NCBI GenBank assembly: GCA_030427765.1
Contig: JAUICS010000022.1
Coordinates: 1 to 10,795, forward strand
Source of the DNA: Alphaproteobacteria bacterium
GTDB lineage: Bacteria; Pseudomonadota; Alphaproteobacteria; Micavibrionales; Micavibrionaceae
Direction of reading: 5' to 3'
DNA length: 10,795 nucleotides
The translations under genes and the position numbers were made by a program. Shown here piece by piece: positions 1 through 6,792 of the stretch (position 1 is the stretch's first letter; each line of letters opens with the position of its first letter). The notes under the pieces were generated by a model, which saw only the letters and a list, made by a program, of their open reading frames with translations, was not told the DNA's origin and ran no database searches.

Positions 1-1
1 C

Positions 2-298
2 GGAAAAGAAGCTATGAATTTTCTGGATGCCGCAATTGATCTTGTCGATCTTGTTATCTGTGACTGGAACATGCCTAAAATGACCGGTGTGGAAGTCTTA
101 AGGCAACTTCGCAGTGTCTATGCGACAATCCCGTTCCTGATGCTGACGGCCAGAAGTGATACGGAATCGGTTTTTGAAGCAAAAGCCGCCGGCGTCACCG
201 CCTATATCCGCAAGCCATTTTCACCGGCACAGCTAGAGGTCAAAATACGTAAGATTGTAACGCGTATGAAAAAAGAAAAGGCCGAGGCAACATCATAA
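2..298 (+). CDS. Single-domain CheY-like response regulator, 3' part only
   Basis: Receiver domain that would be phosphorylated by a histidine kinase. The reading frame is open to the left edge (GGA AAA GAA GCT precede the first visible ATG at 14), so the gene is cut by the window and the ATG at 14 is an internal methionine. Seen: the phosphoacceptor Asp in VICDWNMPKMTG (about residue 21 of the fragment), the conserved Thr in FLMLTARSD, and the conserved Lys in YIRKPF followed by the last helix. The protein ends about 30 residues after that Lys in a charged tail, so there is no output domain. It is therefore a stand-alone receiver, as in chemotaxis or phosphorelay proteins. The missing N-terminus should hold the first beta strand and the acidic pair. 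Its partner kinase is not in the window. The family call is firm; the pathway is unknown. Confidence 0.9.
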   Translation, partial: GKEAMNFLDAAIDLVDLVICDWNMPKMTGVEVLRQLRSVYATIPFLMLTARSDTESVFEAKAAGVTAYIRKPFSPAQLEVKIRKIVTRMKKEKAEATS

Positions 299-328
299 CT
301 TTGGAAATTGTCATTCCGTTTGCCCTCA

Positions 329-334
329 TATAAT
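329..334 (+). promoter_or_regulatory. Candidate -10 box for glpK (TATAAT)
   Basis: A perfect TATAAT lies eight bases before the glpK ATG. A possible -35 element TTGTCA sits at 308-313 with a short 15-base spacer. With this -10, transcription would start at about 341-343, at or next to the ATG, and there is no Shine-Dalgarno sequence in front of glpK. This suggests a leaderless or near-leaderless message. The inference comes from spacing alone. Confidence 0.45.
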
Positions 335-342
335 CTTTAAGT

Positions 343-1827
343 ATGACAAAGACATTTATCCTTTCCATTGATCAAGGCACGACAAGCAGCCGTGCCATAT
401 TATTCGATACAGCCGGAAATATTGTTTCCATGGCACAAAAGGAATTAACACAGTATTACCCGCATAAAGGATGGGTCGAACACAGCCCATCCGAAATATG
501 GGCGGATACGTTATATTGCCTGAATAAACTGGCCCATGATTTTCATGAGGAGGTCAGCAATATTGTTTCGATCGGCATCACGAACCAGCGCGAAACAACC
601 ATCCTGTGGAACCGCAAAACCGGAAAGGCAATATACCCCGCCATTGTCTGGCAAGATGGCCGTACGGCACGGTTTTGTGATTCCTTGAAAAATGATGAGA
701 ACGAAAAAACCATTACACAAAAGACAGGCCTGTTACTCTCTCCCTATTTCTCGGCGTCAAAAATCACATGGATACTTGATAACGTGGATGGCGCACGAAA
801 AATGGCCGAGGATGGCGATATCGCATTTGGAACGGTTGATTGCTACCTGCTTTGGAAACTTACAAAGGGCCGTGTTCACTCTACCGATATTACAAACGCA
901 TCACGCACGTTGCTTTTCAACACGCGTGAGATGATATGGGATGATGAATTGCTTAATATGTTCAACATTCCGAAATCTATCTTGCCGGATGTTCAGGACA
1001 ATGCATATGATTTCGGCGTTATGGACAGTGCAATTATGGGGCGGGACATTCCCATCATGGGGATGGCGGGGGACCAGCACGCCGCCCTGATCGGACAGGC
1101 ATGTTTTGATGACGGTATGATTAAATCAACCTATGGCACGGGCTGTTTTGCCCTAATGAACATCGGCGACACGTTCCGCCTATCCGACAATAAACTTCTG
1201 ACAACACCGGGTTATCGTTTTGACGGGCACATGGCATATGCGCTTGAAGGGTCAATATTTGTTGCCGGTGCCGCCATCCAGTGGCTACGTGATAATTTAG
1301 GGGTTATACGCAAAGCCGAAGAAAGCGAGACATTGGCAACATCCGTAAATGATACAAATGGTGTTTATTTTGTACCGGCCTTTGCCGGTTTGGGTGCACC
1401 TTATTGGAACGCAGATGTGAAAGCCGCCATATTCGGATTAAGCCGCGAAAGCAACGCCGCGCATATTACACGGGCCGCACTGGAGGCACAGGCATATCAG
1501 ACAAAAGACCTTCTAAACGCCATGATAAGTGATTACGGGCATAATATGTCCATTATTCGTGCAGATGGCGGGTTGGTATCAAATGATTTTGTATGTCAGT
1601 TTATTGCCGACATTCTGCAATGTCCGATCGAAATTCCAAAAGTCTCGGAAACAACCGCGCTAGGCGCCGCATATCTGGCCGGTTATCAGGCAGGGATATA
1701 TAAAAGCCTTGATGACATTAAAGAAACATGGGCATTAAACCGACAGTTTTCACCAACAATTTCGGCAGAAGAAGCGCATACACGTTATGAGGGGTGGCAG
1801 CACGCAATCAAAACCCTGCTTGGTTAA
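343..1827 (+). CDS. glpK: Glycerol kinase
   Basis: Cytoplasmic FGGY-family kinase that converts glycerol and ATP to sn-glycerol 3-phosphate, feeding phospholipid synthesis or glycolysis. At 494 residues it is the usual length. Seen in order: the N-terminal phosphate-binding loop SIDQGTTSSRAILFD (8-22), NQRETT with the glycerol-contacting Arg83-Glu84, the WQDGRT motif, Tyr135, the catalytic Asp244 in MAGDQHAAL, the ATP-site loop KSTYGTGC, and the C-terminal signature ADGGLVSNDF. The loop just before the catalytic Asp reads SAIMGRDIPI and lacks the GGKGG-type segment that binds fructose 1,6-bisphosphate in the E. coli enzyme, so that feedback control may be absent (inference). No glpF, glpD or glp regulator is adjacent; the gene appears to be transcribed alone. 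The ATG at 343 is fixed by the phosphate-loop strand starting a few residues later. It converges on the next gene with a 4-base gap. Confidence 0.97.
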   Translation: MTKTFILSIDQGTTSSRAILFDTAGNIVSMAQKELTQYYPHKGWVEHSPSEIWADTLYCLNKLAHDFHEEVSNIVSIGITNQRETTILWNRKTGKAIYPAIVWQDGRTARFCDSLKNDENEKTITQKTGLLLSPYFSASKITWILDNVDGARKMAEDGDIAFGTVDCYLLWKLTKGRVHSTDITNASRTLLFNTREMIWDDELLNMFNIPKSILPDVQDNAYDFGVMDSAIMGRDIPIMGMAGDQHAALIGQACFDDGMIKSTYGTGCFALMNIGDTFRLSDNKLLTTPGYRFDGHMAYALEGSIFVAGAAIQWLRDNLGVIRKAEESETLATSVNDTNGVYFVPAFAGLGAPYWNADVKAAIFGLSRESNAAHITRAALEAQAYQTKDLLNAMISDYGHNMSIIRADGGLVSNDFVCQFIADILQCPIEIPKVSETTALGAAYLAGYQAGIYKSLDDIKETWALNRQFSPTISAEEAHTRYEGWQHAIKTLLG

Positions 1828-1831
1828 TTAT

Positions 1832-2659
1832 TTAACCGCGGCTGAATCCCTGTATTCCGCTATCCACATCCTTATTCAGCGCAAGGTCCAGCCCCAGAAC
1901 ATGATCAATGCCGCGCGGATGTATATTTGCCTCGATACCCTGCGACAATGTCCGGCCGATTGAACATGTATCGCCATCAACCTGCAATGTACGGATTTGC
2001 CATCCGTCCTGTGACGGCATATCGCTATGACCGTCGGCAGACGAGTCCACGCTCACGATTATTGGGCCATGTGTTGCGCTTGTCAGACTAAAATAAGGGG
2101 CGTTCGACATGTTAAAATCATCGGAAGAATTGTTGTTAAATTCATGCAGCATATTGTGGCATGCCGCAGGAATCGTATTCGGATACATTGATCCGGTGCG
2201 GGCGTGGAAAAAATGCGGGCCATTCGTCGCGATTAAACGGAAATCGGTCCCGCTATCAAGCTCCTCCACACTTTCACCATCAAAGTTATAAAGCGTCCAT
2301 TCTCCATCAGGATTGGCCGCCAGTGCCAGACGCACATCAACAGGAATGGTCTGCGCACCAAACGGCGTTACGAGTTGCCGTATCACCGGCCCCATAGTCA
2401 TAACAATCTGCTGGTTACGTTCGGCAAGCGTATCACGAAATGATTCAATCATGGTGCGACGGGCCTCCATCGCGGCGGCGTCATCCTGCTCGACCTCACC
2501 GGCTTGTGGCTGTGCTTGTGCCTGTACCAGACGGAAGTTTTCGGTCAGTTCAATGCGATTTGGCTGGGTAAGGTTTGCAATTTCGGCATTGGTAAGTGGC
2601 GGAACATCCGCCGTACCTAACGCTGCGGCGAGAGCCGCAACAGTTGACTTGATAAACAT
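1832..2659 (-). CDS. Unrecognised, probably exported protein, 275 residues
   Basis: I do not recognise this family. The N-terminus (MFIKSTVAALAAALGTADVPP) resembles a short signal peptide: one Lys, an Ala/Leu-rich core, then a polar region. Periplasmic or surface export is therefore likely but not certain. Residues 47-66 are rich in Gln, Ala and Glu and look like a flexible linker. Residues 66-100 look helical. From about 108 onward the protein looks beta-rich and globular, with only two cysteines (167 and 232), which could form a disulfide given the Dsb proteins nearby. There are no transmembrane helices in the body, no repeats and no obvious catalytic motif. An AGGGA ribosome-binding site lies 7 bases before the ATG. 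The strand choice rests on a full-length coherent protein with a ribosome-binding site; the plus-strand ORFs here read as low-quality, basic peptides. Convergent with glpK. Confidence 0.75.
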   Translation of the reverse strand: MFIKSTVAALAAALGTADVPPLTNAEIANLTQPNRIELTENFRLVQAQAQPQAGEVEQDDAAAMEARRTMIESFRDTLAERNQQIVMTMGPVIRQLVTPFGAQTIPVDVRLALAANPDGEWTLYNFDGESVEELDSGTDFRLIATNGPHFFHARTGSMYPNTIPAACHNMLHEFNNNSSDDFNMSNAPYFSLTSATHGPIIVSVDSSADGHSDMPSQDGWQIRTLQVDGDTCSIGRTLSQGIEANIHPRGIDHVLGLDLALNKDVDSGIQGFSRG

Positions 2660-2687
2660 TATATTTTCCCTGTACGTTTTGTATTTT

Positions 2688-2706
2688 TACGTAATATTGT
2701 TACGTA
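2688..2706. promoter_or_regulatory. Perfect inverted repeat TACGTAA-N5-TTACGTA, candidate operator
   Basis: TACGTAA at 2688-2694 and its reverse complement TTACGTA at 2700-2706 are separated by TATTG. The repeat lies about 30 bases upstream of the start of the unrecognised exported-protein gene on the minus strand, in an AT-rich stretch where its promoter should be. The symmetry and placement fit a dimeric repressor or activator site. A role as an RNA hairpin is less likely because the stem is AT-rich. No -35/-10 pair could be placed with confidence. Confidence 0.4.
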
Positions 2707-2774
2707 TTATTATTATTTTGTTACTTTATCAGATGTGTTTGGGAAATCAAGTTGAATGTATTAGCAAATGTTAT

Positions 2775-3419
2775 TTAGGATAAGAGCCTACGTTCCAGCG
2801 CCGCAACATATATCTCCGCGCTTTCCTTACGGCTGGCGGGCGGCTTTATATGTTTGATCGTTTTAAAATCACGCTTCATGCGGTCCAGCAGTGTTTTTTC
2901 TGTACCGCCTTCAAACACTTTTGCTACAAAATGGCCACCCTCTTTCAGAACTTCCAGCGCGAAATCATATGCGGCCTCAACCAGACACATGATTTGCAAG
3001 TGATCGGTCCCTTTGTGGCCGGATGTGTTGGGCGCCATATCGCTCATGACAATATCGGCCATACCGCCCAGTTTTTCTTTCAATAAATCCGGTGCGGCAT
3101 CATCCATAAAATCCATTTGAATGGCATCTACCCCTTCCATCGGATCAATAGCTAGCAAATCAATCGCCACAACCTTTCCCGCACCCTTGCGGCGCGCAAC
3201 CTGACACCATGCGCCCGGGGCGGCACCAAGATCAACAACAACAGACCCTTGTTTCAGGATTTTTAATTTTTCATCAAGCTCAACCAGCTTGTACGCCGAG
3301 CGGGCACGATACCCCTCATCTTTTGCTTTTCTGACATACGGGTCACGCTCCTGTCGTTCCAGCCAGCGGCGGGACGACGGTTTCCGTTTCTTGATCATGC
3401 GCTTTTCACGTGATGCCAT
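2775..3419 (-). CDS. rlmE: 23S rRNA 2'-O-ribose methyltransferase RlmE (FtsJ/RrmJ)
   Basis: SAM-dependent enzyme that methylates the 2'-O of the A-loop uridine (U2552 in E. coli) of 23S rRNA during late 50S assembly. At 214 residues it matches the family. Seen: a basic N-terminal rRNA-binding segment (MASREKRMIKKRKPSSRRWL), RSAYKL with catalytic Lys44, the SAM-binding motif VVDLGAAPGAW (61-71), Asp127 in MSDMAPN, Lys167 in FVAKVF, and Glu202 in SAEIYV. This is the full K-D-K-E tetrad, with the last three spaced as in E. coli RrmJ. The start at 3419 is supported by an AGAGG ribosome-binding site 7 bases upstream, which overlaps the stop region of the preceding membrane-protein gene. The two genes are therefore probably co-transcribed and coupled. 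The ppx/gppA neighbour common in alphaproteobacteria is not adjacent here. Confidence 0.96.
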   Translation of the reverse strand: MASREKRMIKKRKPSSRRWLERQERDPYVRKAKDEGYRARSAYKLVELDEKLKILKQGSVVVDLGAAPGAWCQVARRKGAGKVVAIDLLAIDPMEGVDAIQMDFMDDAAPDLLKEKLGGMADIVMSDMAPNTSGHKGTDHLQIMCLVEAAYDFALEVLKEGGHFVAKVFEGGTEKTLLDRMKRDFKTIKHIKPPASRKESAEIYVAALERRLLS

Positions 3420-3429
3420 CTTGAAACCT

Positions 3430-3759
3430 CTACAAAATCATCAAAAATGTTGTGGCGACGAAGGCCATAAAAAATAAACTGATGGCCGCCGCCATATACA
3501 CAAACCCCTTCGTGCCGGGCGAAAAATACGACAATATCAGGAACAGCATGATAAATACGCTGTATATAATCAGGCCGCGTTGAAACGGTGTGGCATCAAT
3601 CAAATTGAAAAATCCTTTTTCGAAGCCCAGAACCTGAATAAATTCCAGCTGCATCCGCAACGCAGCAATACAGCACAGCACAAATACAAAAGCTTTTATG
3701 CGCTGCCCTTTGTGTACAATTGCCAGTGACACCGGAAGCCATATCAAATCAAGCCACAT
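3430..3759 (-). CDS. Small four-helix integral membrane protein of unknown function
   Basis: Not recognised. The C-terminal about 105 residues contain four hydrophobic segments: roughly WLDLIWLPVSLAIV, AFVFVLCCIAAL, GLIIYSVFIMLFLILSYF and the final MAAAISLFFMAFVATTFLMI. The product is thus a polytopic inner-membrane protein with almost no soluble part. It ends 10 bases before rlmE, and the rlmE ribosome-binding site abuts its TAG stop, so the two form an operon. The start is uncertain. The ATG at 3759 gives 109 residues but has no good ribosome-binding site. A TTG at 3804 gives 124 residues and is preceded by AAAGGA at a slightly long spacing. The frame stays open to 3999, but that would overlap the divergent protease gene by about 100 bases. 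I chose 3759 as the conservative start. Confidence 0.62.
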   Translation of the reverse strand: MWLDLIWLPVSLAIVHKGQRIKAFVFVLCCIAALRMQLEFIQVLGFEKGFFNLIDATPFQRGLIIYSVFIMLFLILSYFSPGTKGFVYMAAAISLFFMAFVATTFLMIL

Positions 3760-3896
3760 TTGCCACTGGAACGTATCGCCAGATATATTTTGTATTTCCT
3801 CCAAAATAAAATGGATCCTTTCTTTTCTTGGCCTATATAACCTTATATGCTCGAATAAGTCTGTAACGTTCTGCCGTTCGGCATCGAATATAACAT

Positions 3897-3902
3897 TATA
3901 AT
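3897..3902 (+). promoter_or_regulatory. Candidate -10 box for the M48 protease (TATAAT)
   Basis: A perfect TATAAT ends one base before the first ATG of the protease gene (3904). If used, transcription would start near 3909, at the second in-frame ATG (3910), giving a leaderless message. Neither ATG has a Shine-Dalgarno sequence. No convincing -35 element is visible at 16-18 bases. The surrounding ATTATAAT is palindromic, so it could also serve the divergent membrane-protein/rlmE operon. Confidence 0.35.
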
Positions 3903-3903
3903 C

Positions 3904-5280
3904 ATGATTATGAGATTGCGTACTTTTAAAAATATCATAGCAGTTGCCGTGCTTGTCATGGCCATAATGTATGGACTCATGCCATCGGCAAATGCACAAA
4001 GTATTATCCGCGATACCGAGATTGAAAACACAATCAAAAAATGGTTCACGCCGGTTGTCGAAGCCGCGCGCATGGATATCGGCGGCGTCAGAATTATTAT
4101 TGTTAACGACCCTCAGTTAAATGCATTTGTCGCGGGCGGGCCGAATATATTTGTATTTACGGGTTTGATTTTGGAAACCGAAACGCCGGATGAACTTATC
4201 GGCGTTCTTGCCCACGAACTCGGTCACATAAGTGGCGGCCACCTTATCCGCGGCAGGGATGCCATGGAACGCGCATCCTATGAAAGTGTTCTGGGTTCGA
4301 TTATCGGTATCGGCGCAGCCATATTGACGGGTGAAAGTGGCGCGGCAGGCGCCATCACATCCGGCGCGCAGTCAACGGCTCTGCGCGGATATCTTGCGCA
4401 TAGCCGGGTTCAGGAAGCCAGTGCGGACCAGGCGGCGTTAACCTATCTTGACGGCGCGGGAATAAACCCATCGGGCCTGACCGGTTTTCTTGAAAAACTG
4501 CAACGAAACGAGGTGAGAAGCCAGCAAACACAGGATGTTGAATACTTGCGCACACACCCATTGACCGAAAAACGGATACAGCTTCTTGAAAACGCGGTTC
4601 AAAACTCCAGCCATTATAACAGTCCCGTGCCCGATGACTGGATTGAGGAACATAAACGCATGAAGGCAAAAATTCTTGCCTTCATGGAACCCGGGCAGGT
4701 TGTCTGGACCTATGACGACCGTGATATGTCCGTTCCCGCAAAATATGCGCGTGCAATTGCCGCATACCGGCTTAACGGCTTTGAAAATGCCATTTCCCAA
4801 ATTGATAACCTGATTAAACAAGAGCCTGACAACCCATATTTTTATGAATTAAAAGGTCAGGTGTTATTTGATTTCGGTAAAATTAAAGACGCTGCAGAGG
4901 TCTACAAAACAGCAGATAATATTAAGAAAGACAGCGGACTGATAAAAATATCCTATGCGCAGGCCTTAATTGAGTCAGGACGCAGTAACACGGAAAATAT
5001 CAATACCGCTATTCGCGTTCTCAAAAGTGCCGAGACATTAGAGACACGCTCATCATATCTACACCGTCTTTTGGCCACGGCATACGGTATTAATGGCCAG
5101 GACGCACATGCAAAACTGCATTTGGCGGAAGAAGCCGTATTAAAACGAAAATGGGATATTGCAAAACAAATGGCAAAACAGGCAAAGGACAGTTTCCCTG
5201 AAAATAGCCGTGAATGGATACAGGCAGAGGATATTCTCGGGTTCGTAAAACAACATGGAAAGGATGAGGACGCAAATTAG
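3904..5280 (+). CDS. Periplasmic M48-family zinc metalloprotease with TPRs (BepA/YfgC-like)
   Basis: Zinc protease of the BepA type, which in E. coli works with the BAM complex and promotes maturation or degradation of outer-membrane proteins such as LptD. Seen: a signal peptide (basic MRLR, hydrophobic core, likely cut after PSANA at about residue 31), the zinc site HELGH (104-108) inside AHELGHISGGH, the third zinc ligand Glu171 in EASADQAAL, a Gly/Ala-rich segment between them (about 130-160), a short linker, and a helical C-terminal half (about 270-458) with TPR-like helix pairs such as residues 282-340. The length of 458 is close to the family norm. Two ATGs (3904 and 3910) are possible; both give the same signal peptide, and the candidate -10 box favours 3910. 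A presumed LptD-related role would match lptE elsewhere in the window, but that is inference. Symbol withheld because bepA orthology is not proven. Confidence 0.92.
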   Translation: MIMRLRTFKNIIAVAVLVMAIMYGLMPSANAQSIIRDTEIENTIKKWFTPVVEAARMDIGGVRIIIVNDPQLNAFVAGGPNIFVFTGLILETETPDELIGVLAHELGHISGGHLIRGRDAMERASYESVLGSIIGIGAAILTGESGAAGAITSGAQSTALRGYLAHSRVQEASADQAALTYLDGAGINPSGLTGFLEKLQRNEVRSQQTQDVEYLRTHPLTEKRIQLLENAVQNSSHYNSPVPDDWIEEHKRMKAKILAFMEPGQVVWTYDDRDMSVPAKYARAIAAYRLNGFENAISQIDNLIKQEPDNPYFYELKGQVLFDFGKIKDAAEVYKTADNIKKDSGLIKISYAQALIESGRSNTENINTAIRVLKSAETLETRSSYLHRLLATAYGINGQDAHAKLHLAEEAVLKRKWDIAKQMAKQAKDSFPENSREWIQAEDILGFVKQHGKDEDAN

Positions 5281-5318
5281 ATAAGCCGACATTTTCACCG
5301 TTATGTTCAGGGAAAAAT

Positions 5319-5347
5319 GTGACGCTATCGACTTTTTTGATTACAAT
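5319..5347 (+). promoter_or_regulatory. Candidate promoter for the first dsbA-like gene
   Basis: GTGACG (5319-5324) and TACAAT (5342-5347) are separated by 17 bases. The predicted start near 5354 leaves a leader of about 24 bases with a GGAG ribosome-binding site. It could let the two Dsb genes be expressed independently of the upstream protease gene. The match is only moderate and the region is AT-rich, so chance is possible. Confidence 0.3.
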
Positions 5348-5377
5348 ATTAATATTAATAGAAAATGGAGTGACATT

Positions 5378-6142
5378 ATGACGTTTATTAAAGGGCTGAA
5401 AACTTTTTGTGGTGTGTTGGCAATCAGTGCGATTGCGATTGGCGCATCATCAACATTCTCTGCAAAGGCAGAGGGTATAACAGACGCGCAGAAAAAAGAT
5501 ATTGAGGCCGTCATCGAAAATTACCTGATGGAAAATCCGGAAATTATTTTTGAAAGCATTAATAAATACCGCGATGAACAACGCGTGGCAGAAATAGAAC
5601 AACAAAAAGAGGCCTTAAAAACACGTCAGGATGACATTATCAGCGCAAGCAGCCCATCTGTTGGAAGTGAAAAACCGACAGTTACTGTGGTCGAATTTTT
5701 TGATTACAACTGCGGTTACTGTAAAAAAGCAATAGACGGCCTGGCACGCATCGTTAAAGAAGACAAAGATGTGAAAGTCGTTTTCAAAGAATTTCCGATC
5801 TTGTCTGAATCATCCGAAATGGCTGCTCGCTGGGCGCTGGCGGCAGATAAACAGGGTAAGTATTTTGAATACCATATTGCATTGATGGAATTCAAAGGCC
5901 CGAAAAACGAAGATACATTATCCAATCTGGCCAAAAAAGTTGGATTGGACGTGGCAAAATTGAAAACAGATGCCGCATCCGATGCCGTATCAGAGGAAAT
6001 CAGAAAGACACGTGAACTTGCGTCCGAACTTGGCATTAACGGGACACCGGCTTTCATTATCGGTGATCAATTGTCACCCGGTTTTGTGCCTTATGAAGGT
6101 ATGAAATCATTGATTGATTCCGCGAAGCAGGCCAGTAACTAA
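5378..6142 (+). CDS. Periplasmic DsbA-family thiol oxidoreductase, ScsC-like
   Basis: Thioredoxin-fold protein for disulfide formation or isomerisation in the periplasm. I chose the ATG at 5378 because GGAG lies about 7 bases upstream and a clean signal peptide follows (MTFIKGLKTFCGVLAISAIA, likely cut after AKA near residue 31). The frame is open further upstream to 5303, but that start would bury the signal peptide. Seen: an N-terminal helix region typical of ScsC-type proteins (about 38-80, IENYLMENPEIIFESINKYR and a charged helix), which in known relatives drives oligomerisation; then strand VVEFFDY, active site CGYC (112-115), a helical insertion, and the cis-proline loop NGTPAF (Pro224) before the last strands. 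The 254-residue length fits. Oxidase versus isomerase activity cannot be told from sequence; the N-terminal helix hints at a multimeric isomerase. Followed 23 bases later by a second DsbA-like gene. Confidence 0.9.
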   Translation: MTFIKGLKTFCGVLAISAIAIGASSTFSAKAEGITDAQKKDIEAVIENYLMENPEIIFESINKYRDEQRVAEIEQQKEALKTRQDDIISASSPSVGSEKPTVTVVEFFDYNCGYCKKAIDGLARIVKEDKDVKVVFKEFPILSESSEMAARWALAADKQGKYFEYHIALMEFKGPKNEDTLSNLAKKVGLDVAKLKTDAASDAVSEEIRKTRELASELGINGTPAFIIGDQLSPGFVPYEGMKSLIDSAKQASN

Positions 6143-6165
6143 ACCGGTACAGTTTGCAGACAAAC

Positions 6166-6792
6166 ATGATATCACGTAAAGTCATCATACATATTATCTA
6201 CGGAATCCTGATAATCATGTCAGGGTTCCTTGGATATAATATGCATTCTGTATCGCAAGCCTATTCGAGTGCGACAGACACACCGCAATCTATGGTGATG
6301 GGACCGGAAACCAGTGATAAGGAACTGGTCGTCTTTTTCGATTATGGTTGCCCCGCATGTCATACGGCATACCCGCTGCTAAAACGATTGCACAAAGACG
6401 AGCCCGATGTGCGTATTGTGCTCCGCCCATTCCCGCGTATGGGTCCAATGTCAAATAAACTGGCCGGATTTGCATTGGCCGCTGCCGAGAAAGACAAATT
6501 TTGGGACTTCAACAATGCTGTTATCGGAAATGATGACGCGCTAAATGAGGCAAAAATCGAACGTATTCTTCTTGATATAGGCCTTAATCCGGCAAATATG
6601 GAGAAAGAAAGTGACTCCGAATTTGTAAGGGAACAGCTTGATAAAACATTCGAAGTTGCAAGATTTCTAAATATTGGCGGCACACCAACATTCGTTGTCG
6701 GGCGTGAAATCCATATCTATCCGGCCGAAGACCCGACACTTAATGATTTAAAAGGTATTCTGGGTCTCATTGAAAAAGAACCGGCATCATAA
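6166..6792 (+). CDS. Membrane-anchored DsbA-family thioredoxin-like protein
   Basis: Second thioredoxin-fold oxidoreductase, 208 residues. The N-terminus (MISRKVIIHIIYGILIIMSGFLGY) has a basic start and a long hydrophobic segment without a clear signal-peptidase site, so it is probably a signal anchor with the catalytic domain in the periplasm. Seen: strand LVVFFDYGCPACH with active site CPAC (62-65), a helical insertion (about 98-160), and the cis-proline loop GGTPTFVVG (Pro174). It lacks the oligomerisation helix of the preceding gene. A TTG at 6154 would add four residues; neither start has a strong ribosome-binding site, and translational coupling to the upstream gene (23-base gap) is likely. 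The pair may divide work between a free and an anchored enzyme, or one may maintain c-type cytochrome thiols; both are inference. The last 6 bases overlap the convergent pagL-like gene. Confidence 0.87.
   Translation: MISRKVIIHIIYGILIIMSGFLGYNMHSVSQAYSSATDTPQSMVMGPETSDKELVVFFDYGCPACHTAYPLLKRLHKDEPDVRIVLRPFPRMGPMSNKLAGFALAAAEKDKFWDFNNAVIGNDDALNEAKIERILLDIGLNPANMEKESDSEFVREQLDKTFEVARFLNIGGTPTFVVGREIHIYPAEDPTLNDLKGILGLIEKEPAS

Noticed and set aside
2313..2783. Plus-strand open frame of 156 codons opposite the unrecognised exported-protein gene
   Set aside because: Its product is Ser/Arg/Cys-rich low-complexity sequence ending in an AT-rich hydrophobic run. The minus-strand frame has a ribosome-binding site and a coherent protein.
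3760..3999. N-terminal extension of the small membrane protein to an ATG at 3999
   Set aside because: It would overlap the signal-peptide coding region of the divergent protease by about 100 bases, and no ribosome-binding site is visible; a shorter extension to a TTG remains possible.
4438..4821. Minus-strand open frame of 127 codons inside the M48 protease gene
   Set aside because: Lies wholly antisense to a gene with clear catalytic motifs; no ribosome-binding site and no recognisable domain.
5303..5377. Upstream extension of the first dsbA-like gene to the ATG at 5303
   Set aside because: It would place 25 charged residues before a clean signal peptide, and the GGAG ribosome-binding site belongs to the ATG at 5378.
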